A DNA stretch of 64,000 nucleotides, from contig NZ_JAPNLJ010000014.1 of the NCBI RefSeq assembly GCF_026627445.1, positions 124,001-188,000 on the forward strand, given 5' to 3'. The notes beneath the pieces were generated by a model, which saw only the letters and a list, made by a program, of their open reading frames with translations, had not been told where the DNA came from and did no database searches. This document shows, piece by piece, positions 54,627 to 62,080 of the stretch. The translations under genes and the position numbers were made by a program. The stretch is from Streptomyces sp. H27-H1 (GTDB taxonomy: Bacteria > Actinomycetota > Actinomycetes > Streptomycetales > Streptomycetaceae). Each line of letters opens with the position of its first letter. Positions within the stretch are counted from its first letter, which is position 1.

Positions 54627-55697
54627 TCACCAGTTCAGCAGCACGAGTTCGGAGGAGAAGCCCGGCCCGAAGGCGATCATCAGGCCGGCCGCTCCCGGCG
54701 GCGGAGCTGCGGCGCGGGTATCGCGCAGGATTTGCAGCACCGAGGCGGAGGACAGGTTTCCCGTGGCGGCCAGCGCGCGGCGGGAGGGGGCCAGGGCGGA
54801 GTCCGGCAGTCCGAGCTCGTCGGCGAGTGCGTCCAGGATCTTCGGGCCGCCCGGGTGGCAGATCCAGGCCGCGATGTCCCGGGGCTTGAGGTTGTGAGCG
54901 GCGAGGAAGGACTCGATCTCCTCCGCCACGTGCAGCCTGACGAGCTCGGGGACCTCCCGGCCGAGAACCATGCGGAAGCCCCAGTCGCCGATGTCCCAGC
55001 CCAGCAGGTGTCCGGTCCCCGGGTACAGGCGGCTGCGCGTGTCCGCGACCACCGGTCCGGACCAGCCGGCCCCGTGCGCTGTCGCGGGAGTGTGGTCGTC
55101 ACCGACGGCCACCAGCGCGGCGGCCCCGTCCCCGAACAGGCTCCCCGCGACCAGGTTCGCCATCGAGGTGTCCGTCGGCTGCAAGGTGAGCGAGCACAGT
55201 TCGGTGGACAGCAGGAGCGCCCTACAGTCCGGCCGGCCGGTGAGGAGGTCGTGGACGCGGGCCAGCCCTGCCGCCCCCGCGGAGCAGCCGAGCCCGAACA
55301 TCGGTACCCGCTTGACGTCGGGCCGCAGGCCGACCTGAGCGGCCAGCCGGGCCTCCAGGGAAGGCGCCGCGATGCCGGTCACGGTCGTCGAGACGACCAG
55401 GTCGATCTCTTCGGCCCGCACCCCCGCCTCGTCGAGCGCCTGCTCAACCGCTTCGGCACCCAGGGCGACGGCGAGTTCGACGAACAGACGGTTGGTTTGG
55501 CCGAAGCCGCCGAGCTCCCGGTACTGGTCCAGCGGAAGGGCGAGGTGACGCGTCTCCACCTGGGCCGCGCCGTGGAGCCGGCGCAAGAGCGCCCTGTCGG
55601 CCCCGGACGGCAGACAGGAAGCGAGGACGTCGGTGATCTCCTGCTGCATGTAACGGTGCGGTGGGAACACCGTGCTCACCGCGAGGACACGTGTCAT
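54627..55697 (-). CDS. Type III polyketide synthase (SrsA-like alkylresorcinol/pyrone synthase)
   Basis: 356 residues. Catalytic triad: Cys138 in 'FGLGCSAGAAGLARV', His281 in 'AWICHPGGPKIL', Asn314 in 'ATGNLSSASV'; also 'AFGPGFSSELVLL' at the end. Condenses malonyl-CoA extender units on a (fatty) acyl starter. The order PKS, ICMT-like, flavoprotein matches srsABC, which makes methylated phenolic lipids, so alkylresorcinols are the first guess; alkylpyrones are possible. TTGGAGCA precedes ATG 55697. It diverges from a UbiA prenyltransferase across 79 bp. Confidence 0.93.
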   Translation of the reverse strand: MTRVLAVSTVFPPHRYMQQEITDVLASCLPSGADRALLRRLHGAAQVETRHLALPLDQYRELGGFGQTNRLFVELAVALGAEAVEQALDEAGVRAEEIDLVVSTTVTGIAAPSLEARLAAQVGLRPDVKRVPMFGLGCSAGAAGLARVHDLLTGRPDCRALLLSTELCSLTLQPTDTSMANLVAGSLFGDGAAALVAVGDDHTPATAHGAGWSGPVVADTRSRLYPGTGHLLGWDIGDWGFRMVLGREVPELVRLHVAEEIESFLAAHNLKPRDIAAWICHPGGPKILDALADELGLPDSALAPSRRALAATGNLSSASVLQILRDTRAAAPPPGAAGLMIAFGPGFSSELVLLNW

Positions 55698-55776
55698 TGC
55701 TCCAACATAGGGACAGCGGGACGTCGGCACGCTGAACGTGGCCGCCACGGGCGCGCCGGACCCATAGCGTGGTGCG

Positions 55777-56679
55777 GTGCCCACCACCACCACCGACGAA
55801 GGAGCCGCCGCTCCCAGCCCGTCCGCAGGATGCACCGCGGCCCGGCGGCCCGCCCTTGCAAGCCTCCTGAAGGCCAGTCACCCCGTGCCCGCCGCCGCCG
55901 TCACCCTCCTCACGGTCCTGCTGGCCGCCGCCGCCGGGCTGGGACCCGCCGCCGCAACCACAGCGGTGGCCGCGGTCGCCGCAGGCCAGCTGTCGATCGG
56001 CTGGTGCAACGACCGGCTGGACATGCGGCGCGACGCGGCGGCCGGCCGCCGCGACAAGCCGCTCGCCGCAGGGGAGGTACGACCCGCGGCAGTGACCGCG
56101 GCCTCGTGTGCGGCACTTTCGGCCTGCGTCCCGTTGTCGCTGGCCTGCGGCGCCTTGGCCGGCGGGGTCCACCTCGGCTGCGTCGCCGCGGCCTGGGCCT
56201 ACAACATGTGGCTGAAGCACACGCGCGCCTCCTGGCTGCCGTACACCATCGCCTTCGGGCTGCTCCCCGCCGTCCTCACCCTGACCTCGCCGGGGGCCCT
56301 TTGGCCGCCGGTGTGGCTCACCGCCGCGGCGGCCCTGCTGGGGACCAGCGCCCACTTCGCAAACGCCCTGCCCGACATCGACGAGGACATCAAGGGCGGC
56401 GTCCTGGGGCTCCCGCAGAGACTGGGGCGACGCGCATCCATCGCGCTGGCCGCCGTCCTCGCCTTCGCCTCCTGCGCGGTGCTGACCCTCGGCCCGCCCG
56501 GCCCCGTGCCCATCGCCGGCCGGTTGCTGCTGGGAGGGACACTGGTCCTGTGCCTGGCGGCAGTGGCCGCACCACCAGTCCTCGCACACGGCCGGATGCC
56601 CTTCCTGATCGTCCTGGCCCTCGCCGGAGCCGATACCGCGCTCCTGCTCCTGTCCGACCTCTCCCTGCCCGCCGGCTGA
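55777..56679 (+). CDS. UbiA-family prenyltransferase
   Basis: 300 residues with about eight transmembrane helices. First Asp-rich motif 'NDRLDMRRDAAAGRRDKPLA' and second 'NALPDIDEDIKGGVLGLPQR', both Mg-prenyl-diphosphate motifs of the UbiA fold. The GTG at 55777 is the first in-frame start after the 79-bp divergent intergenic region. It could prenylate an aromatic or quinone acceptor, including the neighbouring PKS product; that link is inference from proximity. Alternatives include a chlorophyll-synthase or polyprenyl role. Confidence 0.9.
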   Translation: MPTTTTDEGAAAPSPSAGCTAARRPALASLLKASHPVPAAAVTLLTVLLAAAAGLGPAAATTAVAAVAAGQLSIGWCNDRLDMRRDAAAGRRDKPLAAGEVRPAAVTAASCAALSACVPLSLACGALAGGVHLGCVAAAWAYNMWLKHTRASWLPYTIAFGLLPAVLTLTSPGALWPPVWLTAAAALLGTSAHFANALPDIDEDIKGGVLGLPQRLGRRASIALAAVLAFASCAVLTLGPPGPVPIAGRLLLGGTLVLCLAAVAAPPVLAHGRMPFLIVLALAGADTALLLLSDLSLPAG

Positions 56680-56711
56680 CGGCGATCTCGGCGCGGCGTC
56701 CGGGCACCGGC

Positions 56712-57071
56712 TCAGTACGTCGGTCGGGACGGCGGGGCCATCGCCCACCGGATCGTGCGCGTCAGGGCGTGCCCCGACAGGCGCGCGCAGGTCGTCCTGG
56801 GGCCCGTCACGGGGCGCAGTCCCAGGAGGGCCGAAGCCCACGGGGGCAGCAGCGTGATCGCGTTCGCGGCGAGCAGCGCGGGCGGGGCGCGGGCGGGCCA
56901 GGGCAGGGGTGGGTGGCGGAGGATGAAACGGGCCGCGTCGAGTGCTTCGGGGTGGCCCGTAGCTCCGCCCCGTGACCGGGCCGGCAGGGCCGTCAGCGCG
57001 GCCCGGTCACGGGGCGGGACGCGGTCGAGTCGGGTGCTTTCGCTGCTGTTCAGGGTCTCGGGGCGGCGCAT
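56712..57071 (-). pseudogene. MpaB-like (DUF2236) oxygenase relic
   Basis: 'ARFILRHPPLPWPARAPPAL' and 'LAANAITLLPPWASALLGLR' then 'ALTRTIRWAMAPPSRPTY' resemble the C-terminal end of DUF2236/MpaB latex-clearing-type oxygenases. The frame remains open upstream to about 57180 ('AGTVIDEPALVLGPHQITSW') but with no start or heme-binding region. Remnant only. Confidence 0.45.
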
Positions 57072-57284
57072 GATCCAGCTGGTGATCTGGTGGGGGCCCA
57101 GGACGAGCGCGGGTTCGTCGATGACGGTGCCGGCTCGCAGGATCGCGCTACTTGCGGACAGAGATCTCGCTGCCTGGGAACCGACATGCGGAGGATCTTC
57201 AGCCAGCGGCCGTCACCCGAGCGGGGGAGCCACGTCCGCTTGGAGCATGATCCCGGGAGGAGAAGGACCAGGAACACTGGGAAT

Positions 57285-57821
57285 ATGTCAACCAACACAC
57301 GTCATGGGGCAGTTGAGGGCAAGGGGACCGAGCGCCCTGTCCCGCTGTGGGCCGAGAGAGTTGCCCACCTCATCCCGCTGGTGGGGCTGCCCGTGTGTCT
57401 CTGGCGGCTGCCCATCGGCTTCGGCTATGCCATGGGTGGAGAGAACACGCCTTCGGCATGGTGGCACGTCCCGTATGTCTTCGGACTCAGCCTCCTGACC
57501 GAGGCGTTCGCGCTGCTCAGCTTCGGGCTGGTGCGCCGGTGGGGAGAGGTCGTGCCTGACTGGGTTCCTGAACTGGGCGGCCGACGCATCCCACCCTTCG
57601 CGGCGATCGTTCCCGCCACCATCGGCGGGCTCCTCCTGCTGGGGCTGATGGTCAACTGGATCTTCACGGCTTTCCATATCGGCGGTTCGAGAGGTGTCCC
57701 ATACGCCCCAGGCTGGGACACGCTGGCGATGACGGTCAGCGGCCTGCTGACCTTGTGGGGCCCCCTGGTGCTGGTCTTGACATACGGCTACTACCGCCGC
57801 CGCTGCCGTCCGGACGCCTGA
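57285..57821 (+). CDS. Integral membrane protein, four TM helices
   Basis: 178 residues. Hydrophobic segments at about 25-45, 60-80, 100-125 and 145-170 ('LIPLVGLPVCLWRLPIGFGY', 'VFGLSLLTEAFALLSFGLVR', 'IVPATIGGLLLLGLMVNWIF', 'SGLLTLWGPLVLVLTYGYYR'). This layout is common in uncharacterised streptomycete membrane proteins. CCAGGAACACTGGGAAT precedes the ATG. No functional motif. Confidence 0.78.
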   Translation: MSTNTRHGAVEGKGTERPVPLWAERVAHLIPLVGLPVCLWRLPIGFGYAMGGENTPSAWWHVPYVFGLSLLTEAFALLSFGLVRRWGEVVPDWVPELGGRRIPPFAAIVPATIGGLLLLGLMVNWIFTAFHIGGSRGVPYAPGWDTLAMTVSGLLTLWGPLVLVLTYGYYRRRCRPDA

Positions 57822-57907
57822 GCACTCCTGCACCCGGAGAGGTCCGGGAAAGGTCGCCCCCTCCGTCCTGGGGTCTGGTGTGACCTGACGTCGAAGGACT
57901 GCTCATC

Positions 57908-58254
57908 GATGCCGTGGAAGCCGTCGGAGACGTGGTGTGGATCGGCCTGCATGCCCGCCAGCAGTCGGTGGCGGGCCCGTCGTGCGACGCGTCAGCAGCC
58001 CGCGTCCACAGCACGTACCAGCGGCGGCCGGCAGATCGTCCTCTGGGAGGCCTAAGGGTGCGGCTGCGGTCCGCCGGTTCTTCCGCGACAACGGCATCTG
58101 CTCTCGGAAGACCGTGGCCGAGTAGGTTCCGTGCCCGACAACGCCGTACCGGCGCCGCACCCTGGTCGTGGGCCGGATGGACCAGGCGATCGGGCTCGCT
58201 GTCGGTGGGTGGGCCGGCGCCCGGTTCGCCGGCTGCCTACTGCTGATGCCAGAT
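57908..58254 (+). pseudogene. ISL3-family transposase relic
   Basis: Degraded zinc-ribbon region ('DASAARVHSTYQRRPADRPL'), then 'AVRRFFRDNGICSRKTVAE' (ISL3 'VRRFFC.N..C.R.TF.E' motif) and, after frame loss, 'GRMDQAIGLAVGGWAGARFA'. Stops and frameshifts throughout. The catalytic domain is gone. No terminal repeats found. Confidence 0.72.
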
Positions 58255-58429
58255 TGGCGGTGCGTGAGTTCGACGGTACCCGCGTGTGGCTTTCCCGGGC
58301 CGCCACGAAGCCGATGGAACCCCTGGCAGCGGAGGTACGGGGCTTCGACGCGGACCTCGTGCGGGTGCTGCTGGTGAAGCACCGATGGACGGGAAGGGGC
58401 TTGCGCAGCCGTACAGGGTCCGGGCGGCA

Positions 58430-58765
58430 CTCAGGGCCGCGCGAGATGAGGAGTTGCGTGCGGCGATCAGCATCAGGCTGAGCAGCGCGTAGGTCATGAG
58501 GATGTCGCCGGTGTACAGCAGGACGGCGTGCAGGGCCCCCAGGACGAGCAAGCCGAGCGAGCGGCGGAGCAACCGGGGAACGGCGCGCGCCGGCGCGCTC
58601 GGCGGAGGCCTGCTGGAGGGTGAAGCTGTAACCGAAGAGGCAGGAGAACATCAGGTAGAACTTGCCGACCACGAAGGTCTGGACGATTCCTTCGATGGTT
58701 CGGTCGAGTGTGGAGGCGCCCGGGACTTCGGCAGATCCGAGGCCGTACTGACTCCCAAGAACCAC
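58430..58765 (-). pseudogene. DUF418 membrane protein relic
   Basis: 'GIVQTFVVGKFYLMFSCLFG' and 'YSFTLQQASAERAG', then in another frame 'MLRRSLGLLVLGALHAVLLY' and 'TGDILMTYALLSLMLIAA'. These are the first membrane segments of DUF418 proteins. The rest is lost or scrambled. Confidence 0.72.
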
Positions 58766-58824
58766 ACGATCGACTCGCCTTGGCTAGTGCGAGAAGTGTG
58801 CAGCCGACTATCGGTTCGGTGTGG

Positions 58825-59761
58825 CTATGCGCCCGCCTCTTCGACACTGATAGCGCGGGCCCGGACCACGAACGGCCGGGACACGACGGTGATGGCAACG
58901 GACACCGCGGCGATGACGGTGATCGCGGTGCCTGGGGTGAACCGCTGGGCGATGCCGCCGGCGATCGCGGCTCCGAGGCCCTGCCAGGTCATGCGGCCGG
59001 CGGACTCAACGCCCTGGACCTGGCCGAGGACCGGACCGGGGGTCAGCTTGAGAAGTTGCTCCTGCAGAGGCAGGGTGGCGGCGAACCCGGCACTGGCGGC
59101 GAACACCGCGGCGCCCAGGACCAGCATGGGCGGATGGATCGCGAACAGCAGGTAAGGGGCAGCGAGCAGCAGCCGCAGCGCGGACGCGTAGCGGCGTCGC
59201 TGGTCGGCGGTGAGCAGTCGGCCGACGGCCAGATCCCCGAGGAGCATGCCCGCCGATCCTGCGGCGAGGAGCGCGCCCGCGTGGTCGGGGGCGTAGGAGA
59301 GGAACAGGGCCTCGCAGCCGACTATCAGGCCGTTGGGGACCCACAGGTTCAGCAGCAGCGCCCGCCGGCCGGGGTGGGAGAAGAGCGCGGTGTTCGTGGC
59401 CCAGGTCTGTCGCAGTCCCGGGCGACGGGTCAGACGGATCGAGTGATCCCGGACGGTGGTCGTCACCACGGCCAGCCCGAGTCCGGTCAGGACTGCGGCG
59501 AGGACGGCGTCCGTCCGCGACCGACATCAGTGTCGACGCACCGAGCACCGCCGCGAACGTGGCGCCGTACATGCTCACGGCCGTCAGGAACGGGGAGTGG
59601 GTCTGATCGTGGACCAGGGTGCTCAGCGCGAAGCCTGACAAGGTGCTCGCGGCAACCGTCAACGTGAAGCTGGCGTACAGGCCTGCGAACTCCCTGTTGC
59701 GGAACAGGGCGCGATAGCTGGTGCTGGCAGGTGCAGTGGGTGTGAAGGCGTCAGAAGGCAT
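58825..59761 (-). pseudogene. MFS exporter, frameshift and internal deletion
   Basis: ATG 59761 follows GTCAGGAGG and reads 'ASTSYRALFRNREFAGLYAS' then TM1 'FTLTVAASTLSGFALSTLVH', loop 'STLMSVADGRRPR'. At about 59515 the frame changes and TM helices 3-6 appear missing. The remaining half is coherent ('RALLLNLWVPNGLIVGCEAL', 'GSAGMLLGDLAVGRLLTADQ', 'VVSRPFVVRARAISVEEAGA' at the end). About 310 codons against roughly 410 expected, so the lesion is more than a sequencing slip. Confidence 0.82.
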
Positions 59762-60389
59762 GAAAAAAGCCTCCTGACGCACCCGCTGGGGACGCCGAAG
59801 GCCAACGCGTTCATTTTAACAGCCGGACCGGACTTCCGTCGAGGGCATCACCGCGGGTCACCTACCGCTGCTGCTGGGGGCGAGCAGGCTGGTGAGTTCG
59901 GCGATGGCCTCCGGGGACGGCTTGAAGTAGCGGCGGACGTTGGTCGACGACACGTGGAGTCGTCGGCCGGGTGTTGCCCATGGGAAACCGGCGGCGACTT
60001 CGCCCACGTACCCGGGCCGAGCCCCGCCACTCCACGAACTCGGCCTGCGTCAGGTCGAAGTCCCGGCGCCTACTATTCCGGCCTGCCGCGGGAGCTCCGG
60101 GAGATCCGATGCACGGTCGGCCGCGCATCGGATCTGGCCGTCAAATCGGAACGTGCGCCGGCCGCGCTCATCGGGCGGGTAGATCAATGGCTTGGGAGCT
60201 GGTGTGGTGGGCAGGTACCAGGCGTGAAGCGGCGGCCTCGACGTCCGCGAGCGTGAACTTGAAGACGGTGCCGTTCACCTTGACGGAGGCGGGCTTCTGA
60301 TCAGGCGAGGAGTATCCTCGGGTATGGCAGCGGGTGGCCCAGGAAGTCCGGCCCGTCCGAGGGTAGATGAACGGGGCCGATGGGGGATG
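59762..60389. other. Decayed small gene and intergenic sequence
   Basis: On the minus strand 'KPASVKVNGTVFKFTLADVE' (about 60240-60300), '[14 protein letters not shown]' (about 60030) and '[20 protein letters not shown]' (about 59870-59940) look like pieces of one broken gene ending at 59863. No family is recognised. The stretch 59800-59822 (CGTTCATTTTAACAGC) is AT-rich and may hold the MFS promoter. Confidence 0.4.
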
Positions 60390-61733
60390 TCAAGACCTGG
60401 TGGTCGGGACCTCCGGCGCGAGTGAGTTGCCCGCGGGGATCCGGCCGCAGTCGGACGGGGGCGTCTTGCCCGCGAACCTGTCGTTGAGCCATCCCAGGGC
60501 GGAGGGTGCCCACGGCACTGCGGCGCCGACATGGCTGAGGAGTTCGTACTGCTGGTACTTGATCGACGTGTTGCCCTTGTCGCAGTACTGCCGGGCCAGT
60601 GCGCGTACGTCTCCTGCGACCATGACCCCGTCACCCCTTCCGATGCCCGGGAGATTGCTGAAGGTGCCCTCAAAGACACCTCCGTTGCCCTGCACGATGA
60701 GCCCGGGGGCGTTGGGGGTGGCGGCCGAGCCGAGGTTGAGCTTGTTGACCGCCTCGACGAAGGGGGGCACGGAATTCGGGTTCGCGTACTCCGGCTTAAC
60801 CATCTGCTTCCAGGTCAGCCCTGGGTACTGGCCCAGGGCATTGATGATCGACCCGTATTCGAGCTTCTTGAACACCTGCCGGCCGTAGTCGCTCAGGTAG
60901 GGCGTGAAGTCGATGTCGTAGGAGCGCGCGGCCCCGAGCACGGCCATGGGCGCGACGCCGGCCCAGATGGCGCTGCCGCCGACGTACTTGAGATTGTGCG
61001 CCGGGTCGACGAGCAGCCCGCCCTCGGCGTAGCCCACCAGTCTCTTGTCGACGTCCGGCGCATACGTGGGAGCGAGCACGGCCGCCCAGTGGGTGGCGAT
61101 GGCTCCGCCCGAATAGCCGGCCAACCCGATCCTGGTGCCGGAGTTCAGGCCCGTCTCCGGGGACTGGCTCGCGGCCCGGATCGAGTCCAACGTGTTCGTT
61201 CCGTACTCCGGACCGGCCGCGAAGTCCGCGCTCTGTCCCTCGCTGTCCGGGATGATGACGTTGTAGCCCGCCAGCAGGAGCGGCACCAGGAGCAGGGACT
61301 CCCCGTTAGCGATCAGGCCCCCGAGGGAGACGTCACCCGCGATCGCCCGGGACGGCGAGTCCGCAGGGTTGAGGGAATCGTAGAACGACTGGTACGAAAC
61401 GGCCTTGCCGTTGTCTCCGTTGGGGCTGCGTACGATCGAGGTCACCCCGGCGGACGGGCGGCCCTGGGCATCCACGGTACGGAACAGCAGCTGGACTGCT
61501 TTGACGGGCGTCGGAATGCCGACGACGTGGTACTGCAGCGTCCGCGTCTTGAGCACGGCGCCCGGTGCGTACGAGGACAAGGGCTCGCTGCCGTCGTATG
61601 CGTAGAACGAATCGCCCGCCACAGCTGTCGAGGACGCGGAGGGGGCGGCCGCTGCCGTGGCCGCCGGAACGGCGGTGACGGCCAGCGCGGTGGCAACTGC
61701 GGTTGCGAGTTTCCCGATGGCGATGCGGTGCAT
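60390..61733 (-). CDS. Secreted lipase (fungal-type LIP family)
   Basis: 447 residues. Signal peptide ('LATAVATALAVTAVPAATAA', cleavage near 30), then an alpha/beta hydrolase: 'LLLAGYNVIIPDSEGQSADF', nucleophile 'IGLAGYSGGAIATHWAAVLA' (Ser of GYSGG), 'APGLIVQGNGG' (acid region) and 'LLSHVGAAVPWA' (His). Matches secretory lipases common in Streptomyces and Nocardia. GAGGGAACC precedes ATG 61733. Likely hydrolyses triglycerides or esters outside the cell. Confidence 0.92.
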   Translation of the reverse strand: MHRIAIGKLATAVATALAVTAVPAATAAAAPSASSTAVAGDSFYAYDGSEPLSSYAPGAVLKTRTLQYHVVGIPTPVKAVQLLFRTVDAQGRPSAGVTSIVRSPNGDNGKAVSYQSFYDSLNPADSPSRAIAGDVSLGGLIANGESLLLVPLLLAGYNVIIPDSEGQSADFAAGPEYGTNTLDSIRAASQSPETGLNSGTRIGLAGYSGGAIATHWAAVLAPTYAPDVDKRLVGYAEGGLLVDPAHNLKYVGGSAIWAGVAPMAVLGAARSYDIDFTPYLSDYGRQVFKKLEYGSIINALGQYPGLTWKQMVKPEYANPNSVPPFVEAVNKLNLGSAATPNAPGLIVQGNGGVFEGTFSNLPGIGRGDGVMVAGDVRALARQYCDKGNTSIKYQQYELLSHVGAAVPWAPSALGWLNDRFAGKTPPSDCGRIPAGNSLAPEVPTTRS

Positions 61734-62080
61734 GGTTCCCTCGGATTCGTTTCGTGGATCACAGGGACAGGTGCGCGTTACTGCCGGTAACAGCGCGCAA
61801 GTTACCAGCAGGTAAGAGGACTTGAACAGGGTTTTGGCACGACCTTCCAGCCCTGCGGGATGAGCCGTGACGTGGGCAACAGCGGCGACGGAAACCGATC
61901 TCGGGGCACATCGGCGTCAGGACCGTCGGGGCGTCCGTGCTGGCGGTCATCATGTGCCTGGTCGCGTCTGGCGGTGCGCTCACGGTCGCCGACTCCCGCC
62001 TCACCGAAGAGCCCGCCTCGGCCGCACGGCGGTAAGGGCCCGTTGTACATGGTGGTGTTCTGGCAGGGGTGGGGCCGAGG
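61734..62080. other. Intergenic, nothing recognised
   Basis: 347 bp downstream of the WD40 gene stop and upstream of the lipase start. Only shadow frames. The region next to 61740 should hold the lipase promoter. Confidence 0.35.

Noticed and set aside
53055-56679. Large modular biosynthetic cluster around the type III PKS
   Set aside because: Only the four core genes are visible; neighbours are unrelated or decayed.
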